A DNA stretch of 64,000 nt from G963665215 sp963665215 (GTDB taxonomy: Bacteria > Chloroflexota > Dehalococcoidia > Lucifugimonadales > CAUZJF01): NCBI GenBank assembly GCA_963665215.2, contig CAXXWW010000006.1:124001-188000 (forward strand). Reading direction: 5' to 3'. A model generated the notes under the pieces. It was not told where the DNA came from. It searched no databases and saw nothing but the letters and a program-made list of their open reading frames with translations. Shown here piece after piece: positions 1 to 8,996 of this stretch. Numbering within the stretch: the first letter of the stretch is position 1; every line of letters begins with the position of its first letter. The translations under genes and the position numbers were made by a program.

Positions 1-729
1 CGCCATCATTACGCCGGGCATAAAGCTCTCGCGGTTGATTGAGTCGTGGCGGATGGTGAGGGTCTGCCCCAGGGCGCCGAAAACCAGCTCGTGGTGCGCC
101 ATCCTGCCGGGCATGCGCCCGCTGTGTATGGTCACGCCCTCGGAGGTGCCGCCTCGGGTCCCGGCCAGTACCTCCTTCTCCGCCTTCGGCGCGATGAACG
201 CTCCGCCCTTGCCCTGCGAGGCTGCGGCGGCTATCGCCAGCGCGGTGCCCGAAGGGGCATCGATCTTGGCCTCGTGGTGCGCCTCGCTCACCTCGGCGTA
301 GTCGAAGAAACGCGCCGCCTCCCTGACAAGATGAATCATCAGCACGGCCCCCAGGGCGAAGTTGGGTGCGATCATGATGCCCACTTCATGCTCGCGGGCG
401 AGCGAATTCGCCTCCTGGACTCCCGCCTCCGGGATGCCTGTAGAGCCGATTACCACGTTCACCCCGCGGGCCGCAGCGGTGCGCATGGCAGCCGTCGCCC
501 CGTCGGCGTTGGTAAAGTCCACGACGACGTCGGCATCGCCTAGAACACTTTCCAGATTGCTGGAAAGCGGTACGGACCCCGAGCCGTCAGGTAGGGCGAT
601 GGAGGAGGCCTCGGCGCCCAGGTCGGCGCCGCCCACGGGCCGCATGTCGGACTCCCGACAAACGGCCTTGAGCACCTCCTGGCCCATCTTTCCCAAGGCT
701 CCCTGTACAACGACCCTGATTGGTACGAT
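1..729 (-). CDS. dapB: 4-hydroxy-tetrahydrodipicolinate reductase, C-terminus beyond window
   Basis: DapB reduces 4-hydroxy-tetrahydrodipicolinate with NAD(P)H in lysine/diaminopimelate synthesis. The minus-strand frame reads continuously from 729 to the window edge. It shows the Rossmann motif VQGALGKMG near residue 8, the segment VVDFTNADG, the active-site stretch EAHHEAKIDAPSGTA and GGTSEGVTIHSGR, all typical of DapB. Only the last few residues are missing. The frame has no ATG, GTG or TTG between the upstream in-frame TAG and the glycine-rich motif. The best start is ATC at 729-727, seven bases after a GGAG ribosome-binding site, so either a rare ATC start or a base error is implied. It lies 155 bases downstream of pnp on the same strand, so rpsO-pnp-dapB may be one transcription unit. 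Product identity is secure; the start is not. Confidence 0.93.
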   Translation of the reverse strand, partial: MVPIRVVVQGALGKMGQEVLKAVCRESDMRPVGGADLGAEASSIALPDGSGSVPLSSNLESVLGDADVVVDFTNADGATAAMRTAAARGVNVVIGSTGIPEAGVQEANSLAREHEVGIMIAPNFALGAVLMIHLVREAARFFDYAEVSEAHHEAKIDAPSGTALAIAAAASQGKGGAFIAPKAEKEVLAGTRGGTSEGVTIHSGRMPGRMAHHELVFGALGQTLTIRHDSINRESFMPGVMMA

Positions 730-884
730 GGCTGCGCTCCGTTGACGAGGTCTGTTTGCTGGAGACTACCACGAGTAGCGCGCATACGTGAGGGTGGGCC
801 GATTGTCTGAGGTAGATCGCGAGCCCCGATGGACCGGGGCTCGCAGTGGCCAAGCTTGGAAGATGAGCGCGCGGGTATTCTGGG

Positions 885-3191
885 CTAGCGGGAGGAGGGC
901 CTGTCGCCGGAAGGGCGGTAGCCTGTCCTCTGGCCACTCCCCTGAGTCCCGCGCCAGCCACCCTGGGAGCGCTGGTCCGACCCGCCTCTTCCCCCCGGCC
1001 GGCCGCTGCCCTGTCTCTCGCCTCCACCCGGTCTTTCCTGGCGACGTGGCGGCGGGCCCTGCCGCGGTCCCGAGCCGGCGTCGGGGCCGTCCTGCCCCTC
1101 CGGTCCGGAATTCTGATCGTCCTTAAGCAGGGCTCTCCGCGACAGGGAGATGCGCCCTGACTGGTCAATGCCCTTGATGAGGACGGTGATCTCTTCACCA
1201 AGCTGGACCTCATCCTCGACACGTGGGACGCGGTAGTTGGCGAGCTCGCTGATATGCACCATGCCGTCGGTGCCGGGGAAGATCTCCACGAAGGCGCCGA
1301 AGTCCAATATTCTGACCACCTTGCCGGTGTAGATCTCGCCCACTTTGGCTTCTTTTGTAAGGCCCTCGATGATTTCGACAGCTCGCTGGGCGGCGGCCCC
1401 GTCCGTGGAGCCGATCATGATGGTGCCGTCGTCCTGAACGTCCACGGTGGCCCCAGTCTCCTCGACTATGCCTCGGATGACCTTGCCGCCGGGGCCGATG
1501 ACGGCGCCGATCTTACTGACGGGGATGGTGATCCGCGTCACCCTGGGCGCGTACGGGCTCATCTCGGCCCTCGGGAGGTCTATGGTCTCCCTCATCCGCT
1601 CCAGAATAGTCAGACGCGCCTCCCTGGCCTGGGCAAGCGCGGCCTCTATGATGTCGAAGCCGATGCTTTCGACCTTGATGTCGAGCTGTATGGCGGTGAT
1701 GCCGTCAGCCGTGCCGGCGATCTTGAAGTCCATGTCGCCGAAGTGGTCCTCCATGCCCTGAATGTCGGTCAGGGTGGCGAACGTCCCGTTTTCACCGGTG
1801 ATTAGCCCAACCGAAATCCCCGCTACGGGAGTCTCTATCGGTACCCCCGCGTCCATCAGGGCAAGGGTTGACGCGCAGGCGCTGCCCATGGATGTGCTCC
1901 CATTGGAGCTCAGGACCTCGGCGACGAGCCGGATGGTATAGGGGAAGTCTTCCTCACTGGGCAGGACAGGCAGCAGGGCACGCTCGGCCAGCGCCCCGTG
2001 GCCGATATCCCGCCGCCTCGGAGACCCCACACGTCCCGTCTCCCCAGTGCTGAAGGGAGGGAAGTTGTAGTGGAACATGAACCGTTTCGTCTCTGCTGGA
2101 CTAAGGTTGTCCAACCTCTGGGCGTCGCCGACGGGGCCGAGGGTTGCTATACCCAGCACCTGAGTCTCCCCGCGGCTAAACAGCCCGCTGCCATGGGTGC
2201 GTGGTAGGATGCCGACGTCACAGTTCAAGGGCCTTATGTCTTTGAGTCCTCTGCCGTCGGGGCGCGTGCCCCCTTCGAGAATTCCCCTGCGGAACTCCTT
2301 CTCCACCAGGGACTGATAGGCGTCGGAGATGTGGCTTTCATCGTGGCTTTCCCGCAGGCTCTCCACCACCTCCGCCCCCAGCGACTTGATCCGGCTGGCC
2401 TGGTCGGCCTTTCCGTTACCTGCGTCGACGGCAGCGGCCAGCCGACCGTCTACGATGGCGCCCACTCGTGCGAGAAGCTCCGGGGAGTGGCCCTCGTGCT
2501 GGAACTCGACTTTGTCCTCGCCCACAGCCCGGACCATCTCCTGCTGGAGGGCGATCACCTCCAGGTTGGCGTCCTGCGCGCGACGTATTCCCTCGAGCAC
2601 TAGGTCTTCCGGCAGGCGATGGGCGCCGGCCTCCATCATCAGCACTCCGGCCTCGGTGCCCGCGACGACCAGGTCCAGCTTGCTGATATCAAGCTGCTGG
2701 TACGTCGGATTGATCACATATTCGCCATCCACGTATCCCACCCGGGTCGCGCCTACTGGCCCAGAAAATGGGATGTCGGAGATACTCAGGGCCGCGGAGG
2801 AACCCAATATTGTAAGGACGTCAAGTGGGTTCTCCAGGTCGGCGGAGAGGGTGGTGGCGATGATCTGGACCTCGTTACGGAAGCCTTTAGGGAACAGGGG
2901 CCGTAACGGCCGGTCGGTGAGCCGGTCCGTCAGGACGGCTTCAGTGCTGGGACGCCCTTCTCTACGGAAGAAGCTTCCCGGAATCTTGCCCCTGGCGTAC
3001 ATCTTCTCCTCAAAATCGATGGTCAGAGGAAAGAAGTCGATGCCCTCCCGGGGCTTGCTCATGGTGGCGGTGACCAACACGACGGAGTCGCCGTATCGGA
3101 CAAGCACGGACCCGTTGGCCTGCTGGGCAAGCCTGCCCGTCTCAATGGTAAGGAGTCTTTCGCCAATGCGGCGCTCAAACGATGACATCAT
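885..3191 (-). CDS. pnp: Polyribonucleotide nucleotidyltransferase (PNPase)
   Basis: PNPase degrades RNA 3' to 5' by phosphorolysis and is a core degradosome enzyme. The 768-residue product has the full family layout: a first RNase PH domain (about 10-145, with FFRREGRPST), an all-alpha linker, a second RNase PH domain (about 310-540), a KH domain with the GPGGK loop (about 550-610) and an S1 domain (about 620-690, with ILDFGAFVEI). A 70-residue tail rich in Gly, Arg and Gln, probably RNA-binding, ends the protein. The start is an ATGATG pair 12 bases after AGGAGG. It follows rpsO with a hairpin in between, the usual bacterial arrangement in which pnp expression is tuned by processing of the rpsO-pnp message. 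Confidence 0.97.
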   Translation of the reverse strand: MMSSFERRIGERLLTIETGRLAQQANGSVLVRYGDSVVLVTATMSKPREGIDFFPLTIDFEEKMYARGKIPGSFFRREGRPSTEAVLTDRLTDRPLRPLFPKGFRNEVQIIATTLSADLENPLDVLTILGSSAALSISDIPFSGPVGATRVGYVDGEYVINPTYQQLDISKLDLVVAGTEAGVLMMEAGAHRLPEDLVLEGIRRAQDANLEVIALQQEMVRAVGEDKVEFQHEGHSPELLARVGAIVDGRLAAAVDAGNGKADQASRIKSLGAEVVESLRESHDESHISDAYQSLVEKEFRRGILEGGTRPDGRGLKDIRPLNCDVGILPRTHGSGLFSRGETQVLGIATLGPVGDAQRLDNLSPAETKRFMFHYNFPPFSTGETGRVGSPRRRDIGHGALAERALLPVLPSEEDFPYTIRLVAEVLSSNGSTSMGSACASTLALMDAGVPIETPVAGISVGLITGENGTFATLTDIQGMEDHFGDMDFKIAGTADGITAIQLDIKVESIGFDIIEAALAQAREARLTILERMRETIDLPRAEMSPYAPRVTRITIPVSKIGAVIGPGGKVIRGIVEETGATVDVQDDGTIMIGSTDGAAAQRAVEIIEGLTKEAKVGEIYTGKVVRILDFGAFVEIFPGTDGMVHISELANYRVPRVEDEVQLGEEITVLIKGIDQSGRISLSRRALLKDDQNSGPEGQDGPDAGSGPRQGPPPRRQERPGGGERQGSGRPGGRGGSDQRSQGGWRGTQGSGQRTGYRPSGDRPSSR

Positions 3192-3229
3192 GGATGCGGT
3201 AAACCTCCTATCGGGTAACCTTGGGTCAA

Positions 3230-3254
3230 GAAAAAAGCCCCGACACCTCGGGAC
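3230..3254 (-). terminator. Rho-independent terminator/attenuator between rpsO and pnp
   Basis: On the minus strand a CCCGA stem, GGTG loop and TCGGG stem are followed by a run of six T. The hairpin begins at the rpsO stop codon and lies 39 bases before the pnp start. It probably ends part of the rpsO transcripts and lets the rest run into pnp. Confidence 0.75.
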
Positions 3255-3523
3255 TATCTTCTCAGTCCGAGACTGGCAATGAGCGAGCGATAGCGGCTCA
3301 CATCTTGCCGGTTGAGGTACTGGAGCAACCTACGGCGGCGCCCCACTAACCCGAGGAGGCCTCTACGTGTGGCTTCGTCATGCAGGTGGACTCTTAGGTG
3401 GTCGGTGAGCCTGGCGATACGGGTCGTCAGTAGCGCCACCTGGACCTCAGTTGAGCCGGTGTCCCCCTGCCGGGCCTGGTACTCTTTGGTAATGGACTCT
3501 TTCTCAGACTTGTCCAGTCCCAT
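3254..3523 (-). CDS. rpsO: 30S ribosomal protein S15
   Basis: S15 binds 16S rRNA early in 30S assembly. The 89-residue product has the normal family length and hallmarks: a basic helical protein with GDTGSTEVQVALLTTRI in the first half and a GLVGRRRRLLQYL segment followed by YRSLIASLGLRR at the end. A good promoter lies 35 bases upstream and a hairpin terminator overlaps the stop codon, so it leads the rpsO-pnp unit. Confidence 0.97.
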   Translation of the reverse strand: MGLDKSEKESITKEYQARQGDTGSTEVQVALLTTRIARLTDHLRVHLHDEATRRGLLGLVGRRRRLLQYLNRQDVSRYRSLIASLGLRR

Positions 3524-3558
3524 CCGTTGCTAGTCTCATATCCCTTGAAATTTCCTAG

Positions 3559-3587
3559 ATTGTACCACAAGGGGTGTGTTGCAGCAA
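3559..3587 (-). promoter_or_regulatory. Sigma70-type promoter of rpsO
   Basis: Read on the minus strand the site is TTGCTG, a 17-base spacer and TACAAT. The -10 box ends 35 bases before the rpsO ATG, a normal leader length. Both boxes match consensus at four or five of six positions. Confidence 0.7.
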
Positions 3588-3816
3588 TTTGTCAAGCCCG
3601 CGGGTGAATACGTCAGAGTCGGGAGGTCGCGAGACTCATGCCCCCATTGCTCGGTCCGCAAGTCACGCGAAGCGCCTGTCTGCTAGAATGCATTGGCTAT
3701 TCTGTACTGGCGGCACGTTTGCTGAGGGTCGCATGCTTGAGAATTCCCCAAGGGTCCAAATGACAAGGTGTGGCCGAGGTGAATAAGCCTCCGGTCGCGG
3801 GGCAAGGGCGCCCCTG

Positions 3817-4509
3817 GTGACTGGACCCAAGGCGATAGCCATCGACGGCCCCGTGGCCTCCGGCAAGACGGCGGTCGGGCGGCTTGTGGCCCAGAGGCTC
3901 GGCATCCGGTATTTGGACACCGGAGCGATGTACCGTGCCGTCACGTGGACGGCTTTGCGGAGGGGGACAGACCTGGAGGACGAGGCGGCGCTCGCACGGG
4001 TGGCCCGGGGTCTTACGTGGCGCTTGGCGCCAGCGATGGCCGGGGCCGGGCGGGGCCAAATGAGCCGCGAGCGGCTTCTCGTCGACGGGCAGGAAATGAC
4101 CGACGCTCTGGTGGACCCGGAGGTAGAGCGTGGCGTGTCGCTGGTGGCGAAGGCGCCGGGAGTCAGAGTGCCCCTGGTGGAGCAGCAGCGGGCCATTGCG
4201 AGAGAGGGCCCGATCGTGATGGTCGGGCGTGACATAGGGACGGTGGTGCTGCCTCGTGCCGCTATCAAAATCTACCTGCAGGCCTCGGTCGAGGTCCGGA
4301 CGCGGCGCCGGTACCTGGAGCTCGAACGCCGTGGCGAGGCCGTGGACTACGCGCAGGTGCTGAGGGAGACCACTCGACGTGATAGGATAGACTCTGAGCG
4401 CGCCGAATCACCCCTGCGCCCGGCTGATGACGCTATCCTGATCGATACCGCGGATTTTGGAGTGGAGGAGTTGGTCCAACAGGTCCTTGGTTACGTCGAG
4501 CGGGACTGA
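3817..4509 (+). CDS. cmk: Cytidylate kinase
   Basis: Cmk phosphorylates CMP and dCMP to the diphosphates in pyrimidine salvage. The 230-residue product begins with the P-loop AIDGPVASGKTAVG, then YLDTGAMYRAVT, and continues with VGRDIGTVVLPRA and RDRIDSERAESPLRPADDAILIDT, all diagnostic of the family. The start is GTG at 3817, because the frame has no better codon upstream. Its stop overlaps the start of plsC (TGATG), so the two are translationally coupled. The cmk-plsC pair is common in bacteria. Confidence 0.95.
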   Translation: MTGPKAIAIDGPVASGKTAVGRLVAQRLGIRYLDTGAMYRAVTWTALRRGTDLEDEAALARVARGLTWRLAPAMAGAGRGQMSRERLLVDGQEMTDALVDPEVERGVSLVAKAPGVRVPLVEQQRAIAREGPIVMVGRDIGTVVLPRAAIKIYLQASVEVRTRRRYLELERRGEAVDYAQVLRETTRRDRIDSERAESPLRPADDAILIDTADFGVEELVQQVLGYVERD

Positions 4510-5213
4510 TGGAGTTTATCTACCACGCGGCCAACTACATCCAGAGCCTCACGTTGCGCGCATTCGCCGACTGGCACGTGTCGGGCCGAGAACACGTGCT
4601 CCCCATGGGGCCGCTGATTATCGTGGCCAACCACCAGAGCAATTTTGATCCCACGCTGCTGGCGACAAGCATTCCCCGGAGGATGAGGTTCCTTGCCGAC
4701 AGAGGGACCTCCAGGGGGCCGGCGGCCTCCTGGTTCTATCGAGCCTACGGGGCATTCCATGTGGACACAGGGGTGAATGAAATTGGCGCCTGTCGTTGGT
4801 TGCTGCGACAGCTCCAGCGGGGCCAGGCCGTCGTTGTGTTCCCAGAGGGGACCAGGACAGCGGGCGGCATGAGGAAGGCCCGGCCGGGAGTAGCCCGCCT
4901 GGCGTTGATGTCTCAGGCGCCGTTGCTACCAGTGGGCATAACCGGTACCGAGAGGCTTGGGACCTGGCTGAGGGTCTTTAACCCCACGGGAGAGATTCGG
5001 GTCAACATCGGGACGGCCTTCTCGGTCCCGTCCATCGACGGCAGGCCGAGCAAGGCGGTCTTGGACTCTCTCACCGATATGATCATGCAGCGGGTCGCGG
5101 TTTTGCTCCCCGTCTGCTACCAGGGCGTCTACGGTATCAAGGGGCCGGTAGCCATCGGGGCCAAGGCGAGGTCTAGCCCAGGCGTTGAAACGGGCGGTAG
5201 TCCTGGGACATAA
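4509..5213 (+). CDS. plsC: 1-acyl-sn-glycerol-3-phosphate acyltransferase
   Basis: A PlsC-family acyltransferase that would add the second acyl chain to lysophosphatidic acid at the inner membrane. The acyltransferase blocks are visible: NHQSNFDP (HX4D catalytic motif) near residue 38, a GAFHVDT block and FPEGTRT near residue 117, then LLPVGITGTE. The length, 234 residues, is normal. The ATG overlaps the cmk stop. The last 35 residues after the domain are not conserved-looking. Confidence 0.9.
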   Translation: MEFIYHAANYIQSLTLRAFADWHVSGREHVLPMGPLIIVANHQSNFDPTLLATSIPRRMRFLADRGTSRGPAASWFYRAYGAFHVDTGVNEIGACRWLLRQLQRGQAVVVFPEGTRTAGGMRKARPGVARLALMSQAPLLPVGITGTERLGTWLRVFNPTGEIRVNIGTAFSVPSIDGRPSKAVLDSLTDMIMQRVAVLLPVCYQGVYGIKGPVAIGAKARSSPGVETGGSPGT

Positions 5214-5307
5214 TTTGATACGAGGCCGGAAGCGTACCGTTGCTGGGGGATGTAGGGGCGTGGCGTCCGGCAGACATCAATAATGTCGTAGAGGCCCTGG
5301 ACGCATT

Positions 5308-7152
5308 ATGTGCGGAATAATTGGATACACGGGACACCAGCCCGCCGCCCCCATCCTGCTAGAGGGGCTGTCCAGGCTTGAGTACCGCGGTTACGACAGC
5401 GCCGGAATCGCGGTAATGGGTCCCTCCGGCGACCCGTCGGTGCGGAAGTCCGAGGGCAAGCTATCAGCGCTTCTGGCCTCTATGCAAAACGAGACACCCG
5501 AAGGGACCAGCGGGATCGGACACACGCGCTGGGCCACTCACGGCTGGCCGACCGACTTTAACGCCCACCCACACACGGACTGCCACAACGGGACCGCCGT
5601 CGTCCACAACGGCATCGTGGAGAACTTCCTGGAGCTAAGAGAAGAGCTGCAGGCCCGCGGCCACGTCTTCTCTTCCCAGACCGACAGCGAGTGTATCCCA
5701 CACCTGATAGAGGAGTACCTCCTGCAAGAGTACCCGCTGGAGGACGCGGTCAAGGAGGCCGCGGGCCGAGTTCGAGGAGCAAACGCGGTTCTCGTGGCAT
5801 CGAAGAATGATCCGGGCAAGCTGGTGGGCTTCAGGCTGGGAAACGCAGGCGGGATCGTGGTCGGCTACGGCGATGACGAGATGTTTCTGGCCAGCGACCT
5901 TCCGGCGCTGCTTCCGCACACTCGAGAGGTGGCATACCTGGCCGGGGGAGAGGTGGTGTCCGCGACGCGGGCGGGCGCCCGCTACAGCCGCCTGGACGGT
6001 ACGGCCGTCCCGAAGCCTACTTCCCATGTAGCCTACGACTCTTTCGCCGCCGTCAAGGGTGAGTTCAAGCACTTCATGCTCAAGGAGATCAACGAGCAGC
6101 CCGAGGCAGTGGTCGACACTATGAGAGGACGGGTCTCCTTCGAGAGACTTGACGTGGACCTGGAGGAACTCCCTCTATCAGATGAGGAGATAATGGGTAT
6201 CGAGCGGGTGGTGCTGGTGGGCATGGGGACAAGTCTACACGTGGCGATGGTGGGCAGGGCCTGGATCGAAGAGCTGGCCCGCATCCCCGCGGAGGCCGAC
6301 AACTCCTCGGAGTTCAGGTACCGCGACCCGGTCATAGACCAGGGGACACTGGTGGTGTCCGTCTGTCAGTCTGGAGAGACGGCCGACACTCTGGCCGCGA
6401 TGGAGGAGGCGGAGGCGAAGAGAGCCCGGCAGATCACGCTGTGTAACTATGACGGCACTCAGACTACGCGAGTTGCCGACGGGACCATACTTATTCGGGC
6501 GGGGTTGGAGATAGCCGTCGCGGCCAGCAAGACATTCATGTGCTCTCTCACTGCCCTGTACCTGCTCTCCCTATACCTCGGCATCAAACGCGGCGTCCTC
6601 GCCGAAGAGCGCGCATCCGGACTGGTGCAAGAGCTCGCCCACCTGCCGGAGATGCTGGGAGCGCTCGTTTCCAGCGAAGAGCAGTATAAGCGTCTCGCCG
6701 ACCAGTTCTCCGTCCACTCCGATTTCCTGTATCTGGGCCGGGGTATCAACTACCCCCTGGCCATGGAGGGGGCGCTCAAGCTAAAGGAGATCAGCTACAT
6801 CCACGCCGAGGGATATCCAGCAGGAGAGATGAAGCACGGCCCCATCTCTCTGATCGACCAGGACATGCCGGTGGTAGCGCTCATACCGCAAGACGGCCTA
6901 TACGAGAAGATGCTCAGCAACGTCAACGAGGCCAGGTCGAGAGGCGCCAAGGTCGTGGCCATCGCCACCGAGGGAGACGACCGCATCGCGGACCTAGCGG
7001 ACGAAGTGATCTATATCCCGAGAGCCTCTTCCCAGATCACGCCCATGCTCATGGCGGTGCCGATGCAGCTGCTCGCGTACCACATCGCCGTCCGGCGCGG
7101 CTGCGATGTCGACAAGCCCAGAAACCTGGCCAAGACTGTGACCGTCGAGTAG
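5308..7152 (+). CDS. glmS: Glutamine-fructose-6-phosphate aminotransferase (isomerizing)
   Basis: GlmS makes glucosamine-6-phosphate from fructose-6-phosphate and glutamine, the first step towards UDP-GlcNAc for peptidoglycan. The 614-residue protein starts with MCGIIGY, whose Cys2 is the glutaminase nucleophile. It then shows LEYRGYDSAGIA, GHTRWATHG and HNGIVEN of the Ntn domain (1-230). Two SIS domains follow (about 290-420 and 460-590), with VCQSGETADT and the ending KPRNLAKTVTVE. No glmS ribozyme was recognised in the 94-base leader. Confidence 0.97.
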   Translation: MCGIIGYTGHQPAAPILLEGLSRLEYRGYDSAGIAVMGPSGDPSVRKSEGKLSALLASMQNETPEGTSGIGHTRWATHGWPTDFNAHPHTDCHNGTAVVHNGIVENFLELREELQARGHVFSSQTDSECIPHLIEEYLLQEYPLEDAVKEAAGRVRGANAVLVASKNDPGKLVGFRLGNAGGIVVGYGDDEMFLASDLPALLPHTREVAYLAGGEVVSATRAGARYSRLDGTAVPKPTSHVAYDSFAAVKGEFKHFMLKEINEQPEAVVDTMRGRVSFERLDVDLEELPLSDEEIMGIERVVLVGMGTSLHVAMVGRAWIEELARIPAEADNSSEFRYRDPVIDQGTLVVSVCQSGETADTLAAMEEAEAKRARQITLCNYDGTQTTRVADGTILIRAGLEIAVAASKTFMCSLTALYLLSLYLGIKRGVLAEERASGLVQELAHLPEMLGALVSSEEQYKRLADQFSVHSDFLYLGRGINYPLAMEGALKLKEISYIHAEGYPAGEMKHGPISLIDQDMPVVALIPQDGLYEKMLSNVNEARSRGAKVVAIATEGDDRIADLADEVIYIPRASSQITPMLMAVPMQLLAYHIAVRRGCDVDKPRNLAKTVTVE

Positions 7153-7552
7153 GCCCGGTTTGGACCCACTAGCATCGGCCCGGCGTCCTTTCTCGAGCCC
7201 CCAACCTCCGTATCCCTTCCCGTCTGGCGCCGTCTATGTCCAGAAGTCCTCGATAGGTCCCCCTGAAGCGAAAGGCGTCAGCGGCCGTCCCGTCAGGCCT
7301 TTCGAGAGCAGCAGGTTGCAGCCGGGATGAAGCCCAATCAACCCGTTGGACGCCCCTGAGCCCTTAGCCGGCCGTGTGTGGCATGAAGGCACAAGAGCCG
7401 GCCGTGTGGCAAAGATGCCGCCGGCAATGTGCACTCCGCAGGCAGTGGAAGAAATATTAGGGACTTACCCGTTTGTGTACAATGGCCGTTGTGCCGGCGG
7501 CCCAGCGCGGCTGACGGGTGAGAGGCTGACGGGGAATTTGGAGCGTTCAGGC
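7153..7552. other. Intergenic region before the FHA genes
   Basis: About 400 bases separate glmS from the first FHA gene. I see no convincing gene. A frame open from 7346 in phase with the FHA gene has no domain before 7553. A short direct repeat, GCCGGCCGTGTG, occurs twice near 7367 and 7397. The right part holds the promoter-like motif listed next. Confidence 0.5.
7445..7483 (+). promoter_or_regulatory. Candidate promoter/operator of first FHA gene
   Basis: GTGGAAGAAA at 7445-7454 and TTGTGTACAAT ending at 7483 lie about 70 bases before the FHA start. The same two words recur ahead of the second FHA gene. TACAAT is a plausible -10 box, but no good -35 box is present at 17 bases, so activator dependence is possible. 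This is inference from the shared motif. Confidence 0.4.
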
Positions 7553-8200
7553 ATGACTAGCTCGGGAAAGGCAAACCTGGTGGTCCAGGGGGGACCCAAT
7601 AGTGGTCTAAGCATCCCACTGTCGAGGAACCCGCTGACCCTGGGGCGCCGGTCGGACAACGACCTTGTAGTGGACGAGCCCTCGGTTTCCCGAAGGCACG
7701 CCCTGGTCATGGACTCCCCAGGCGGTTATATTCTCCGCGACCTCAATACCACCAATGGGACGTTCGTGAACCGCGTGAAGATCGGACATGGGGAGCAACG
7801 GTTGCAGCATGGCGACAGCGTACGCCTGGCGGGCAGCACGGTGTCCTTTCTGTTCCGGCAAGAGGGCTCGCCGACCGAGGTGCTGAATGTAGATCCCCCC
7901 TCCACCGGTTCGATAGTGGTTGAGGGGGACGCGGAGCCGGGGGGGCTAAAGGAGGAGAGACTGGATGTCTCTCTTAGAGGTAAGGATGGGGACCTCTTCC
8001 GGCTCCTGAATTCGAGAAAGGGCGCCGTCGTCAGCCGGGAAGACCTGTTGCTGGAACTATGGCCCGAGATTCCCGGCGGCGGCCAGGCAAGCCGGGCGCT
8101 AGACCAGTCGGTAGCGCGGGTTCGAGACGCCCTCGGGGACGACCCTCTCGACCCTGTTCACCTGATCACCGTGGGAGAGTTCGGGTTATTGCTGCTGTAA
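7553..8200 (+). CDS. FHA domain-winged helix protein (first of tandem pair)
   Basis: A 215-residue protein from the ATG at 7553. Residues about 8-105 form a forkhead-associated domain, which binds phosphothreonine: LGRRSDNDLVV, SVSRRHALV and NTTNGTFVN carry the conserved Gly-Arg, Ser-Arg-His and Asn residues. After an acidic linker, residues about 140-215 resemble an OmpR/PhoB-type winged helix (VVSREDLLLELWPE, LDQSVARVRDALGD, LITVGEFGLLLL). There is no response-receiver domain. It could couple Thr phosphorylation, for example by the kinase encoded 1 kb downstream, to DNA binding; that is inference. A longer frame from 7346 exists but its extra N-terminus looks non-coding. Confidence 0.85.
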   Translation: MTSSGKANLVVQGGPNSGLSIPLSRNPLTLGRRSDNDLVVDEPSVSRRHALVMDSPGGYILRDLNTTNGTFVNRVKIGHGEQRLQHGDSVRLAGSTVSFLFRQEGSPTEVLNVDPPSTGSIVVEGDAEPGGLKEERLDVSLRGKDGDLFRLLNSRKGAVVSREDLLLELWPEIPGGGQASRALDQSVARVRDALGDDPLDPVHLITVGEFGLLLL

Positions 8201-8264
8201 TGCGCGATTGTCCAACTCTGCAAGATCGCCGGAGACGCTGCTGGAACAACTTACCGTCCAGCCG

Positions 8265-8294
8265 GTGGAAGAAAAAGTCCTCCTTGTGTACAAT
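8265..8294 (+). promoter_or_regulatory. Candidate promoter/operator of second FHA gene
   Basis: GTGGAAGAAA (8265-8274) and TTGTGTACAAT (8284-8294) repeat the words found before the first FHA gene, with a shorter gap of 14 instead of 23 bases. They lie about 75 bases before the start. Co-duplication with the gene or a shared regulator would both explain this. Confidence 0.4.
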
Positions 8295-8366
8295 TGGTCT
8301 TGATCCGCCGGAGTACGAGGCTAGATACGTTAGAAGCGCTGGTAGCTGAAGTCGGAGCATTCAAGC

Positions 8367-8996
8367 ATGGTCGACTTGGCGCAGGCGAGACTGACGGTCC
8401 AGGGCGGACCAGATAGCGGCACAACGATACCCCTGTCTGGTAGGCCACTCATGCTGGGCCGCCGGTCGGACAACGACGTGGTGGTGGACGAGAACTGGGT
8501 GTCCCGGCAGCATGCCCTCATCATAGAAACATCCACTGGCTTTGCGCTGCGCGACTTGAACACCACCAACGGCACCTTCGTAAATGGCGGCAGGATAGGA
8601 CCGGCGGAGCACCTCCTCAATCACGGAGACAGCATACGTCTGGCCGGCAGCCAAGTCTCCTTCATCTTCCGTGAGGAGGGGGGGGCTACTCAACGCCTGG
8701 CGGTGGACTCGCCCGCCACGGGAGCGATGGACATTGCGGGGCTCGAGCCCGAGCCGCAGGCCCCTCAGCTTGAGGCAAAGGACGCGGAGCTGCTCAGGTA
8801 TTTGGAATATAAGAGACAAGCGCCAGCCAGCCGAGAGGAGATCGCGCGGTCTGTGTGGCCCGAAATACCGTCGAGCGCCCTGGCGAACCAGCAGATGGAC
8901 AAGGCGGTCGAACGGCTGCGCCTGCATCTGGGGGACGACCCCCATAGTCCCACGCGTCTGATAACGGTTGGAGAGTTCGGATTCTTGCTGCTGTAG
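8367..8996 (+). CDS. FHA domain-winged helix protein (second of tandem pair)
   Basis: A 209-residue paralogue of the preceding protein with the same order of domains: FHA (about 8-105; LGRRSDNDVVV, WVSRQHALI, NTTNGTFVNGG) and a C-terminal winged-helix-like segment (about 135-209; SREEIARSVWPE, MDKAVERLRLHLGD, LITVGEFGFLLL). The two copies are similar over their whole length, including the unusual hydrophobic end, so they arose by tandem duplication. The gene is followed after 174 bases by a Ser/Thr kinase, the natural source of the phosphothreonine an FHA domain reads. Function is inferred; the domains are seen. Confidence 0.85.
   Translation: MVDLAQARLTVQGGPDSGTTIPLSGRPLMLGRRSDNDVVVDENWVSRQHALIIETSTGFALRDLNTTNGTFVNGGRIGPAEHLLNHGDSIRLAGSQVSFIFREEGGATQRLAVDSPATGAMDIAGLEPEPQAPQLEAKDAELLRYLEYKRQAPASREEIARSVWPEIPSSALANQQMDKAVERLRLHLGDDPHSPTRLITVGEFGFLLL

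Noticed and set aside
5214..5307. glmS ribozyme in the glmS leader
   Set aside because: The leader is only 94 bases and I could not find the ribozyme core or its pseudoknots.
7346..7552. N-terminal extension of the first FHA protein
   Set aside because: The extra 69 codons have no counterpart in the paralogue, and they cover the promoter-like motif shared by both genes.
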